Positions 9,166-21,325 of a stretch of DNA of 64,000 nt are shown here, one piece after another. Each line of letters starts with the position of its first letter. Within the stretch, counting starts at the first letter, position 1. The stretch lies in NCBI GenBank assembly GCA_025617745.1, contig CM046871.1, positions 29,962,433-30,026,432 on the forward strand, read 5' to 3'. The position numbers and the translations under genes are program-made. This DNA is from Heliocidaris erythrogramma. Taxonomy: Eukaryota > Echinodermata > Echinoidea > Camarodonta > Echinometridae. Below the pieces are notes generated by a model, which saw only the letters and a list, made by a program, of their open reading frames with translations, had not been told where the DNA came from and searched no databases.

Positions 9166-10242
9166 ATCAAGCTCAGCTTACTACTGAAATGATTATTAAT
9201 TCACCGCAACTGTTTATTTCACAACGTCCCATAATTGTTGTCATGGTAATACATGACAGTGATCTGCGCAAAATTTTCAATTATGATATAACATTGATGT
9301 ACTCGGCGGAAATCAAGGCCTCGGATGTTAACAAAATATCACGTCTCGATTTGTACTTGCCTAAAAGCACACAAGGGCAACCAAAATATTGATAAATGTG
9401 AAAAACTGGGATTGTTTATTTGAAGAGAAACTCGGGACTGCACTGTAAAAGTAAGAAAATATGTAATGTGTAAACGACTTTATTATTGTTCTATTCTATT
9501 TAGGAGAAGATTTACTGAAATATGAAAGGAGTTGCCTCTGAAATGCTTTTCTTTTTCAAATATCTTTAGGACTACATTTTAATTTGGAAAGACATTTTGA
9601 CCACAATATATGTGCCATATGGGTATTCATGTACATGTAGTTTTAAGTGCAGAGGTATTCAATGTCATGAGAGTTAGTGAATATTTAGTAATTATTTTGT
9701 GATGATTCTAAAACTTCATGGCAGACTACCCTTTTCATTTCATTATGTAATCAACCTTTTAAAAGCTGCTAGATGTTTGAATATAAAATATGCAACTTTT
9801 ATTCGAACACGTAGAGAGCATCGTTGATATTTTATTTGTTGTACCATATATACAGCTATTTTTAGCAACACATTAAATTGAAAGGTATTACATCAGTTTC
9901 ATTATACCAAAAAATCATTTAAAGCTGTAAAAAAAGATGGGTTTCAATTTTATCATTTATAGTTCGTGTATGATCAACATGATAAAAACAACAAAGGGGA
10001 TAGATGATAAATCTAAATTGAAGTCCTGTTTCTAAACGCATTACTTTGCGCCCTTTTTACCGTCTCTTCTTTCTTTTCTTGTCTATACGGTATACGAATC
10101 ATCCCTATTTTACTATAGCTTTTCCTAATTAACATTTGTTATTGTTCGTTTATCCATAAATAATGAAACTTGCTATTAACTTTTGGCATTAATAACATGT
10201 TCTCAGTAGATACACCCCTAAACACAAATCGGGGATGGTGAA
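9166..10242. other. AT-rich noncoding, nothing recognised
   Basis: I find no domain, RNA gene, or clear repeat in this kilobase. Frames are short and lack coding character. Confidence 0.5.
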
Positions 10243-11862
10243 GATATGAAGAGCTTACTTGCAAAAGGCCCTAAATCCATTTGTTATCATATGGCACTTT
10301 TTTATATGCCTTAATAGACATTCACCATGTGCATCAAACTGGCTATATTTCAACTTCTAAAAGTTTCCGGAAGTTTGTTAAAAAATGAGATGAAAATTAT
10401 GTTTTCTTTCAAAAGGCCCTAAATCCAAAACACTATTCTTGCAAAAAGTCCTATATCCATTCATCTATCCTCCATCCTGATTGGCTAAGAGAATAGGTTT
10501 TTGGCATGAATGACCAATCACGCGCCTCCACACAACCATCTATCCAGAGACTGTGTGAGAATCTTTCGAGCTTTTTGACATTTTTTATGGGAATTAAATA
10601 CACCAAATTCCTTAGTTTATCAAGATCTTGAAAATTACTACAGCAATGGAGCTTGCAGATATATAAACCAACAATCCCAGTAAAAAAACCCAGAAAAATG
10701 AAATGAAATGAAATCTTATTGGATGTACATGAGTAGATGATATGAGGATGGTGTGATATTGAAAAAGGTTCAGCAGGTGCTGTTAACTCTAATGACATGA
10801 ATAATACAGCCATGACAAAGATGATGGTGATGATGCTACTGTTAGTGATGGTGATGTTGATGATGACAGTGATAAATGTGATGATGGTAGAAATGGTGAT
10901 AAAGATAATGATAATAGTGGTGGCAATGAAAATGGCGATAAAGGTATTTACGATCTCCATAATGACGATGATGATGGTGATGGTTATGATGGTGAAGATA
11001 ATGGCAGTAATGATAACAACAATGATGATGTTGGTTATGATGATGTTGATGCTGATTTAGTTCATGTGTATGATGGTGTGATGCTGAATGTTCTGATGGT
11101 GGTAATGGTGTGATGACAATGGCAATTATACGGGTGATAATGATGGTATTGGTTACGTGATGTGATGTTGATTATGATGATGCATTCTACTCTGGATACA
11201 GTAGATATTGCTTTTATTTTGAGCAAATCTGCTTTATTAAGGGCAGATAATGACTGGCTACTGTCAGTAGACAATACAAATTATCTTCGGAATCGACTTA
11301 AAATGTTGCTATATCAGGCAAGGTTTATCCGAGCAAAGCAAATATTTTATGCAGTTATCTAAAGCAAGTCTGCTTTATTTTTAAGGTCAGATGATGATTT
11401 TCGATAAGTCACCCCAATTATCTTTCGAAGTGTAAAATTTGATTGATTTTATAATGTTGCTATATCAGGCAAGGTTTATTATAACCCATTGAACATAGGC
11501 AGTTGGAGCAGCACAAGAGGTTAGGTGAACAAGGGCGGTGGATTTTTGGTTCATTAGAAAAGATTTTTAATGTGTAAATTACTATTATCATTCAAGACTT
11601 TTCTTGCAAAAGGCCCTAAATCCCACTTTTCTTGCAAAAGGCCCTAAATCCCAAAAAATAATAAATATAAAAAATCATATAAAATATTTGACGGCCGCAG
11701 GATTTTTAAAATTGTGATTATTGTTACTTGTGGTGATGTCTCTTAAACATACATGAAGATCTTCTTGAATGAAATCATAGAACTGTGTGAAACAAAAAAT
11801 CTCAATTTACTAAGAAGTAGGTAAAGTGGATTTAGGGCCTTTTGCAAGAAAACTCTTCATAT
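10243..11862. mobile_element. 1.6 kb element with 35-bp inverted ends
   Basis: The left end ATATGAAGAG..CTTGCAAAAGGCCCTAAATCCA (10243-10279) is matched inverted at 11827-11862 with three or four mismatches. The inner 22 bp (TTGCAAAAGGCCCTAAATCC) also occurs as direct subterminal copies near 10410, 10438 (degenerate), 11603 and 11630. The interior holds a GAT/GTGATG-rich low-complexity block (10780-11170) and a tandem duplication of about 140 bp (11219-11345 and 11361-11500, sharing TGTTGCTATATCAGGCAAGG). There is no transposase frame, so it looks non-autonomous. Confidence 0.75.
10780..11170. repeat. GATGATG low-complexity block
   Basis: Imperfect GAT/GTGATG trinucleotide-like units run through this stretch. 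Long Met/Val-rich or Ile/Thr-rich open frames here are artefacts of the repeat. Confidence 0.8.
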
Positions 11863-12573
11863 ATAGATGCGGATATAGTTTATTCAGAAAGAGGACAAGG
11901 CCGTTTTCGCAATGCAGTCAATTATGTACACGCTTGCCTAGTAACAAAATATTATATTCACTTGTTACAAAGTATGGTACCTTCAATAGCTAGAATGCAT
12001 ATTGCATACATTATGGGTAATGGTTTGTCCGAGCTAACATTTAATGTATGCCATTTGCATTCTGTCTATCAAATTACAAGTATTTGTAACAGGTAAATGT
12101 AATAATTTGTCACTAGGTACTTGACTAACATGGAGGCATGAAATTTGAATATACGTGAATTACGATTATGTCTTATTCCCGGTAAGCTAGGGACAAAATT
12201 GTATGATCTCAGGGAAGATTGAAGAGGATGGCTTATTGGGTTGTAAAGCCTTTCTGCCCAGTCATGTACAAGGTTTTTCATTGGAAATAGACCATGATTT
12301 TGCTTGTGTTTGAAAGTTCTCTACAATGCCACGTTTTAATTGGCTACAAAATTTAAAGTCCTCATATTCTGGGAAGGGGGTGGTTTGTACCCCTCCCCCA
12401 GTCATCATACGTGACATCATTACAAAAATGAATATTACTAACATTGAAATGGAAAAGAATCCTTCTTAACTGAAACACTGACTAAGACCCTCAAATTTTA
12501 TGATGCATTTTAGGGGTAAAAAAGACCATGAGAGCCCAGCAGTGGTGGATACGCCCATTATACCAGAAACCGT

Positions 12574-12606
<33 letters not shown>

Positions 12607-12830
12607 TATCATCATCAACCCACCACCACCATCAATTTTTATCAGTCCTTTCCATCTCTCCGTCGCAACTCCCCGGCAGTCATGACAAGAAATGATCGCC
12701 CTGAAGTGAACACTTCTTCGGATGCAGTGTAAACGCATCACAAAAGGACCTGTTGTAACAATCTTGAGCTCTTTATTAATTCAGTGACTGTGTACACTAC
12801 GATTTATCTTCAACTGATTGCTGCCTCCAA
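11863..12830. other. Noncoding with an ATC microsatellite
   Basis: A (ATC)n tract lies at 12574-12618. I see no coding or structural feature in the rest. Confidence 0.5.
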
Positions 12831-12837
12831 CATCTGT

Positions 12838-12869
12838 ATCTCTCTCTCTCTTTCTCTCTCTCTCTCTCA

Positions 12870-12902
<33 letters not shown>
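12838..12902. repeat. (CT)n(TA)n microsatellite
   Basis: About 55 bases of CT units grade into a short TA run. A second CT tract with a C homopolymer lies at 12960-12995. Confidence 0.85.
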
Positions 12903-12903
<1 letters not shown>

Positions 12904-12995
12904 TTGTGATCGTTTTCACCAATCCTTTTCCTTCGATCTCGTTATCACGCTTATTGAAAGCCCCCTCCCCCCCCCCCCTCTCTCTCTCTCTTTCA

Positions 12996-14380
12996 TCACT
13001 CCCCATCCCACTGTTTGTATACAGTCCTCGGTCGTTAACATGCTCCATAATATCTTACCACATTACATTCTCGTGTGCAAAGAAACTCTTATTTATATCT
13101 TTCCAATTTCTATATAACTATGACCCTCTGTTATCCGTTTCAAATGTATCATAATATTATATTTATGTATGCTATCTGTTGAACTGTACATGTATCTGTT
13201 CGGCCCTCCTTGATTGAATTCACTGTACTGGGTCATATTATACTTTATATTGCATGTTTGTCTATTTACGAATCTAATAAATAAATTATTAATTATTCTA
13301 CTAATTCATTTTTGTCCGCAAAGAATGCGGAACTGATGAATAGCTCGGGGCACGCTAATCTAATAAGTTTTCTCTTCTTCAGAAAAAAATGTAACACTTC
13401 ACCTTCATATTTACTATCTTACCGACCCAGATCGTTCTATGCAGCATGAAATTATTTGCCATGACGTTTTGAGGCGAGAGCACATCAGTAAACAGAATTT
13501 TGTAGCATTGTGTATACTTGTTGGCGGGAATTGCGTGGGCACCCGTTGCACGAGATGGATAGTTAAATGGGGAAGACGGCCGTCATTATGGATATACGGT
13601 TGCGACATCATCAAGTGTTATTTGGATAGCAGTTCCGCGGTACCCTGCAACAAATTAGCACGTTTGTATCATCCTCCCTCAAATCATTCAGACGGAGAGG
13701 ATGAAATGACGAGTTATTAATTCCTCGAGCGACACCTCTTCCTTATCAGTCAGTGTATACAAGATGGGTCAACACGCGACAATATATACAATGATAAGAG
13801 GATGGATAGGTTTATTACGCTTATTCAGACGGGTGAGTAGTGCCTCATTTACATTCAAAGCTTTATACCTCTCCTGAATGGTAATAGCATGCATTCTACA
13901 AAAGGTTATTGATTTATAGGAATCATTTTTCAATTTGATTTGACTTTTCAGTTGATTGTAATCTAAAATTTACAAACAAACAGCAATGCAGAAAAAATAT
14001 ATCTAATTTCTAGTGCCTCAAGAACATACTTGAACACTCTTATTGCATATGAAAGATATTAGTTTATCTTGATTATTAACAGAAATATGTGCCCCCCCCC
14101 CCCATCCTCCCTCTTGGGCAAACGAATCTTTGCGTTGATGAGATTTAGAAAAAATCTTTGCGCAAACCTTTCTTTGATTTTAGTTTGTTTACAATAAAGA
14201 AGTCAAATCTCCTTCTTCACATTGATTTAATTGCTTTTTTTATTACCATTATATCAAACCGACAGTTATTTGAATTATTGTGCCTAGTTTTGGATTATAA
14301 GCTGTTGAATAATACACTAAAGGGGAATCCATAATGACAACTTGCTCTGAATTAAAGAGCAAAAATCAGAAATGCAGAAT
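12996..14380. other. Noncoding; one unassigned 93-codon frame
   Basis: A + frame from 13439 to 13720 has a Cys-rich sequence (eight Cys) but no motif I recognise. Nothing around it, such as splice sites of matching phase, supports it as an exon, and I do not call it a gene. A C run lies at 14093-14103. Confidence 0.4.
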
Positions 14381-14383
14381 GGT

Positions 14384-14821
14384 GAAAGTCTGAACAAAAT
14401 CGGACAAGCAATAAGAACGTTATGAATTTTTGAAATTTGTAATCACTATACATATGGCAATTTCAAATTGGCCGAATAGGTAACGCTGATGTAGTGGCGG
14501 ACAACTCCCCCATTTGCTCCAATTCACAAAATTATTAAAATGTCATTGTTTACAAAATGTAGTACTCAGTAGAATTTTTTTTATTTCACGACGACCTATA
14601 ACAATATGCTGTCTACAAGAAATTTTGAGTACTGCCCCGAGGGTGAAGGAGAAAACCGCAAATTAATGATATTTTTGTGTACGACAAACGATAGAGTTAT
14701 CCACCAGTATATCGCAATCGACTCACCAAATTGCCAATTTGAGATTCGCATAGATGTAGTGATTTCATTTTTCAAACATCCATAACTTTCTTATTCCTTG
14801 TCCGATTTCTTTCAAACTTTC
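14384..14821. mobile_element. Fold-back repeat with ~92-bp diverged arms
   Basis: The left arm (14384-14476) and right arm (14729-14821) are inverted copies at roughly 75-80 percent identity. Landmarks are AAATCGGACAAGCAATAAGAA against TTATTCCTTGTCCGATTT, and TTTCAAATTGGCC against CCAATTTGAGA. Inner stretches also pair in part (AGTACTCA against TGAGTACT). The phrase for Lys-like AAATCGGACAAG followed by AAGTTATG is one I associate with abundant interspersed repeats of marine deuterostomes. Confidence 0.65.
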
Positions 14822-16260
14822 TTGTTTAAAATTCATTACACGTTACTATATGGCTTTTATATTCTAGATCTCTGGTTCTCCAATTTTGTCATCGATTTTC
14901 TTCCGACGTGTTTGTCAAACACTACATGTTATTTGATTTATCCTCTGTTTCAGCAATAACGATTGCGCGATTCGTTATAAGAAAGACAAATATTCTGACA
15001 TATAATCATACGAATAATCAATGAAAGTGTGCCTAGGATCAATTATAGAACTACAAAGGTATAAAATATATTGCTAAAGTTTATTCATCATTGACCGTTC
15101 AAAAGGTTGGAAATTGATATGATCATTTGAATATTGTCCCTTCCGATAAAATGTCTACATTTTTTTTCTTCAGTTATTTGTAAAGGCACAATGGGGAAAA
15201 AGTCCCTTGCCTTCGTCGAATGGAGGGTTTCCGATGAGGAATCACTCCATTTCTTTTTAAGGTTATCTAATATTCTGACTTGCTCATGAGGAAGATTTAA
15301 TTGTAGTAACAGAATAAACTAAGATAAAAGAAAAGACATCACTGAAAGATAAACAGAAATGTGAACAGTTTTAGGCAGGGGGTTGTTTTCAATAATAATA
15401 CTAATTTTTATTCTAACTGTGGTATAAATAACTATAAAATCACAGATAATGTCATGACATAAGGAGTAAACTCAAAAGAACTTATACCATTTTCACGATT
15501 ATCCTGCTCGCCAACACTTTGTAGACTTATTCTTTTAATAAGAAAATATTTGCATCACCCTTCTTCAAAAAGTAGGTCATAGATAAGTGCGTGATCGTCA
15601 CTTTTTATAATACACATACATATGAATATGTGCAGAAATACATTGCAAATTTGTTAATTCATGTAACGTCTTATTATTATTATTATTAGAATATTATTAA
15701 TATAGCGTTTTATATTTCCTGAATACATTAAAAGACCCTTTTATCTTATACGTCTATTTCAACATAATAATAATAATATTATGATCATAACGCGCTTTAT
15801 CCTGTGAATACCATGGATACTAAGCACTGAATATTCTTATAATATTCATGTTAAAAAACAAACAAAAGTATTGATCAATAATTGTTGGCTTGCGTCAACG
15901 TCGATAATAAATTATGTAACTGACTACGAATAGAATGATTTATATGTGAAGTGGAAGGCTGTGTTTTTTTACGAGGTAATTTAACCGCCTAGAATTTATT
16001 GTGCCGTGTTACGAGCAATCTAGTTTACTGTTGTATAAGACGTGTACGGGAATATTTTGACATGCGTATAACCAATATGACGGTATCCTCAACAACATAA
16101 AATGCAAATGATATACACGAGTATCTCGATTTTGGATGTCTTGATAAGCGAGGATGTGATTAACTGACCGGTTGAAAAAGGTATATAATGAAAACCACAT
16201 TGAAGCTCAAAAGCTAAATTACATGGAATTTACATCATGAGAAATACATTATGCATAAAT
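14822..16260. other. AT-rich noncoding, nothing recognised
   Basis: Short ATT and AAT runs occur at 15670-15690 and 15760-15780. No gene, RNA or inverted repeat was found by eye. Confidence 0.5.
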
Positions 16261-16279
16261 ATCAGTTATAGTGAAAATC

Positions 16280-16440
16280 AGGAGAGAGATAGACACAGAA
16301 TTGGAGAGGAAGGGATTGAGAGAGAGAAAGAGACAGAGGGAGAAAATGTGCGAAAAATAGCGAATGGAGAGAATATGACATATACACGTACATGCATAGG
16401 GAGGGAGAGAGACAGAGAGAACTTGAGGAAGAGATAGAGA
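16280..16440. repeat. GA-rich low complexity
   Basis: GAGA/GAGAGAAAG units dominate and generate spurious Arg/Glu-rich frames on the + strand and Ser/Leu-rich frames on the minus strand. Confidence 0.75.
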
Positions 16441-17660
16441 ATGAAGAACGTGATTTTGTGTGCGCGATCGGGTGTGTGTGGGGATACCGGTGTGAGGTTT
16501 GAGTGTGTATGCACTTAATCAAGTTTACCCTAAAATCCTATTCCCTATTTTCTTTATACCAAACGATAAAGCTCGGCTCTCTTGACGTCTAATTTTGGTT
16601 TTCCATAGAGACAAAATGTAGTATATAATTCTTTGATGCAATTCGAACATTTATGCGAGAGTTTTCAATTTGACCACCATCTCTTGCAAACATTAGAATA
16701 TATGCATTTTAATTTATATAATTATATTTCCTGTCTGACATGTCTGATATCAATTTTCCTCCTCAGTTGTTTATATTAATTTGTTTGAAGCCAATCGTCT
16801 CCAAAAACCCTGCCAGAATTTTGCTTGGAATATATTTCAATTAAAATATATCAAATTTTATCAATTGCATGATAACACACATACACACACCCACACACCC
16901 ACACACACATATATTATTGCTTTTCCGAATGCAGAATGTGTTCAAGGAACACGATTTGACACTCAGCAATCAATCATGTGAAGATATCATGATAATACGC
17001 CGGTCTGATCGCGATGCAAGTCAAATTTGCAAAACGTGACTTTGAACCCTTTCTGCCTGTGGCATATAAAGCCTATCCTTAAATTTGAGTTCTGGTCATG
17101 CGGTTAAATTGTGTTAGAAACGATGTCAAGTAATTAGGAAAGGTTAATCATGTCGGCGTAAGAATTATTGCCTACTGTGAGATTTTGGAATCATCAAAAT
17201 GATAAGAAATCGACCCAATCTCGCTGAAAAGCACATGCACTTCACACAGAAATGGCTGTATGGGACTGCACACAAATTAATGTGACGTGAATGTTCGGCC
17301 TGAACACTTCGGCCTTTTCTCCTCATATGTCGAATATGAGGGCACTTGAAGAACAATCCTTTTCTTGGGACATTTCTACTAATATGTTCTTCCAAATTGA
17401 CATAAAAGGAATGAGAAAGCTCACAAGTTACGTTTCTCTTTTCCCAGAACTCAAGCTTCCCTTTAATTCCAATCTGTTGGTAAGTATGCTTCCGCTAATA
17501 CGTGATTTATCAAAGCTAATATCCCGGAATCTATAGTAGATATGGAAGGCTTAAAGATGACAGGTGCTTTCGAAGACAATAATTACACTGTGATTCAGAC
17601 CCTCTTCCTTTATTACCGAATCTCCGCTATATCTTTACTCACGTTATCCTGTTAGTCTCT
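16441..17660. other. Noncoding, short CA tract
   Basis: A (CA)n tract occurs at 16876-16912. A + frame at 17291-17536 has no recognised motif and lacks support as an exon. Confidence 0.45.
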
Positions 17661-18032
17661 TTGATCCTTGAAGGTTATTCTTATGTATTTTTAAAGAAAG
17701 ATGATCGCAGAATGGATTTATATTCTCTTGCGAGGATTTTGAAAAAAGGCCTAATTAGTGTTTATAAGAACATTCCTTGGAAATTAAAAAAGAAAACTAC
17801 AGGAGTAAAAATACATTATTATTATTTATTCGGCCATGCATTAGATAAATGCACAGGTACAATACAACATAGCAAGAGACAAGTACATATTAAGAATGTG
17901 ACAAGATCATGTAAAATGACATGTAAAAGGATTGGGAGCAACAAGTGGGTCAGGGTGCACAAAAGTGAAATACAGCACTGTTGCCCGGAGGCATGTGCCC
18001 CCACAAAATTTAATGATGCTTCCAGTACGTAA
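17661..18032 (+). other. Unassigned 123-codon frame
   Basis: The frame is Lys/Arg-rich, with Cys spaced as SCKMTCKR and HCCPEACAPT near its C-terminus. I do not recognise it. The DNA after 17815 (ATTATTATT followed by CGGCCATGC and a run of CA-rich sequence ending GCCCGGAGGCATGTGCCCCCAC) resembles flanks of SINE tails, so the frame may be an accidental reading of a repeat. No splice sites of clear phase flank it. Confidence 0.25.
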
Positions 18033-19022
18033 TAAAATTTCTATACATAGAATAATGCACATGTATATACCATTTAAATCATGCCACAAAGACCTCCAGC
18101 CCAAAGTAGTTGATTCAAATTTAACTTAACAAAAGAAGGTTGAGAAAGACTTACAAAACATAAAAAAATTGATAATTATTTTGCAGAAGGCGATTGTATT
18201 ATACAAAATCCAAGATGACAACTGATCCGTTGTAAAATTCTAACGCTAACCATTCAACCCTAGACCCATCACTCTGTATACCCCTAACCCTATAAAAACA
18301 GGGGCGGATACCGGCCAAAAATATGATTGCAGGGCCCTCAAGGAGAACAGTATATGATACTGATGAGGGTACCGTGGGTAAACAAGACATATTATTATTA
18401 TTATTATTATTATTATCCAGGCAAATGGGAGTTTTTATTGTTATTATATTATTTGTCAAATCGACACATCAGCACAAAGAATACATGTAAAATGTTTGAC
18501 AGGAGCTTAAAGGTGAATCCAATCACTGTTGCCCTCATGCATTCAGCTCCCTCCCATACAACACAACATAACAGTACAATAAGAAAACAAACATCATGGG
18601 GATATTGCACTTAAATAAATGTATATCACAATTTATATGAGCCAATAGTTAATTACTGACCAAGCGGGTGAAAAAAGAGAGATATTGAGAAAGAGGTGGT
18701 AAGGAGAGGGATAAAAAGAAACTGGAGAACAGGAAGAGGAGTGAATTAGGAAAGCGAGAGAGAGAGAGAGAGGAAAACGAAAAGAGGATATTCTCTAGAA
18801 ATCCTTACAAAATACATTTCAAAACAGTACATCATTAAACATTACAAAAATACTCAATCTTCCAACAATGAATGAAATTTCATAAAGCCTACTAATATCA
18901 ACAAAATACGTATGCATATCGTCAAGGGAGTGAAGTAGAAAAAAGGGGCATAGGGAGACAGAATCTTTGAAGAATGAACTTAGAAATATCAAGAAACAAG
19001 AGGGGGTGAAGAGAAAAACGAA

Positions 19023-19056
<34 letters not shown>

Positions 19057-19279
19057 AGGCAATAAGGGAAGAATCTTCAAAAGTAATGATAACGCTCATG
19101 AAACAATATGTATTCACATGAAATATGTAGAAATTTCATAATCACATGCTCATAACAGTAGTTAATTCCAGTTAGCAATTAATCATTTTAATATAGGTCC
19201 AAAATTACCAGTAATTACCTCCGAACACAGATGGAGACAGAGATAGAAAACAGGGAAATATGTGATTGTATACTGTTAG
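18033..19279. other. Noncoding with ATT and GA tracts
   Basis: (ATT)n lies at 18390-18416. GA-rich tracts occur at 18740-18775 and 19025-19055. Nothing else is recognised. Confidence 0.5.
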
Positions 19280-19453
19280 TACATGGTTGGGAGTGCGTTG
19301 GTGTGATCTGGCAACACAAAGGTGTTTATCGTGGTGTACTATACGCACGAGGCGCAAGCCGAGTGTGTTGGACCAAGGAGTTATTGGTTGGACACCACGA
19401 TAAAAACATGCTTGTTGCCGGATCGCACTAACGCACGAACTCAAAACCATGTA
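19280..19453. mobile_element. 174-bp hairpin MITE
   Basis: Ends are TACATGGTT and AACCATGTA. The arms pair over about 60 bp with some mismatches (GTGTTTATCGTGGTGT against ACACCACGATAAAAAC, and ATCTGGCAACA against TGTTGCCGGAT). The central part holds GGCGCAAGCCGAGTG. There is no coding capacity. TTA flanks the right end and TAG the left, so no clear target duplication is seen. Confidence 0.8.
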
Positions 19454-20161
19454 TTAATAGTTTTATAAAACGGGTCGACAATATGATTCTGAAGTCCATA
19501 AAATTGGTTACGAACCCCAAAGAAACGCCAAGAGTCGAACAGTCATGGAGGCTGCTATTTGCTTTCCTGGATGACATCACATAAGCGCAGTCAACAAAAG
19601 TCATGCGCGTTTTAGTGCGCGCATGTAATCCCTGCGCTAAAAATGCCAATTAAACTGCGCGATTTCATTGCGTTTTAAGTTTGCACGCAGCAGATGTACG
19701 CGTACGCGCAGCTCAGCCGTGCTTTAGAACCTTTTTGCCGTGCGTTAGTGCTTTTTTGCACGGTCACGTGGTGTTATTTGGCCAATTAGGATGGCTACAT
19801 TCTTGAACCCGTTTTATAATTTTTTGCCTTTAAGGTGCTGTACGTGCTGTGATGTAATGAACGTCTGTAAGTGAACTTTCTCACTTCGCTATTTTTTCGC
19901 TATTTCTTGTTTGCCTGTTGACAGTTTGATATAAATTAATTGTCAAATCTTTCAGCACTGAGCCACCGAGGAGTTAGTTTCTAAGTGTACGATATCGGGA
20001 TTCGAGGTGCTTTTTGTTCAACATAGTCCCACGTACCCGAGCATTTTCGTGGTTTGCCATCGTGTTGTATCAATGCTCTGAACCCTTACTGCACTTGTCG
20101 ACACTGCAGCTATTGTTCCCAGTGTGATTACGTAACTTCGCTTGTACTATCACCGCTAATC
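19454..20161. other. Probable 5' UTR/promoter of the downstream LINE
   Basis: From about 19850 to 20161 the sequence runs without interruption into ORF1 of the LINE at 20162 and is less AT-rich than its surroundings, as a LINE 5' UTR would be. The exact 5' end cannot be fixed without other copies. The part at 19560-19830 has several GCGC/ACGCG words and no coding signal. Confidence 0.35.
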
Positions 20162-21005
20162 ATGTCTACCGAGGATAAAAAGCATAACCTTCGCCCCAGA
20201 TCATTATCTCGTTCTGCTCTGCCGGTTACCCCGGTAACGGGTAAACGGCCAGTCACACCAGACCCATTTCGATCGGCCGGCAAACCACTCAGCACCGCTC
20301 AAATCAACCAGATTGATTCTGTTGTCCAGAAGGCCGTCGCCGCGGCAATGGAGAGAGAGCGTCAGGCGATCAGCGATGACTTTGACCTGCGTGAAGCCCG
20401 ACTGCGTAAGATAATGGATGAAAAAAATCTCCTCTCTACATTATCTTGAAATTGCCATCGACTCCAAGCTAAATGATCTCCGTAGAATTGAATCAACAGT
20501 AGATTCTAACAAAGTCAAAGTGGATGAATTCTCCGCTCGAATAGATTTAGCCGAACAATATTCTCGACGAAACAATATTCGGCTACTGGGAGTTCCTGTG
20601 ACCCCTAATGAAAATACAGATGATATCGTGTGTGATGTCGCGAAACAGATTGGAGTTGACATCAGCATCAACGACATCGATCGTTCACACCGTGTCTCAG
20701 GTCGTCAAACTCGCGATGATACCAACGGCAGCAAATCACAGTCCAGAACGCAGTGCCCGTGAATTATCGTCAAGTTCGTGTCATATAGACCCAAATTCAA
20801 AATGATGAAAAATAGAAAAAATCTGAAAGGGAAAGGGATAGTGATCGTCGAAGATCTAACTAAGAAAAATCTTGATCTGCAAGCTCAAGCATCCCGACGA
20901 CCAAACGTCACAGCGACATGGACTTGGGACGGACGTGTCTTCGCCATGGTCAGAGCGAAGATGGACGCATTGCAAAAAAACTCAACAAAAAACTATCAGA
21001 TTTGA
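20162..21005 (+). pseudogene. LINE ORF1 (nucleic-acid-binding), frameshifted
   Basis: About 280 residues in three frames that join near 20440 and 20765. The N-terminus is basic and Pro/Ser-rich (HNLRPRSLSRSALP), followed by a predicted coiled coil and then an RRM-like core of the L1/CR1 ORF1 type: AEQYSRRNNIRLLGVP, then INDIDRSHRVSG, then VIVKFVSYRPKFKMMKNRKN, and WTWDGRVFAM near the end. Such ORF1 proteins bind element RNA as oligomers. The two frame changes mean it is not made intact. Confidence 0.75.
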
Positions 21006-21325
21006 AATAGACCATGTGCCAGACTGTCTATCTTAACAATCTAAATTGTCATCACTTTACCGGTCATTGGCCGCCTGCTGGTAAGATATTTTCATTAATT
21101 TTGTTATATGGTTCTTTGCTTTTGACTATTATTGTTAATATATTTTTTATGCAATTTATTTAAATTATTCGTTACAATTTAGTTTTTTTAGATGGTTAAA
21201 CTTGATATTTAAAAATACTCCTGGTGGTTCCTTAAATTATACTCCGTTGTACACTTTCTTTGTTGTTCTTCTTGTTGTTGCTTAACTTGGTGTCTGTGTA
21301 GTCCATTGTTTAAATGTTGTAAATA

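Noticed and set aside
10451..11060. 169-codon minus-strand frame and Met-rich + frame
   Set aside because: Most of their length is the GATGATG block inside an inverted-end element, giving Ile/Thr or Met/Val strings.
13439..13720. Cys-rich 93-codon gene
   Set aside because: No signal peptide, splice sites or known spacing of Cys; length is within chance expectation for 64 kb.
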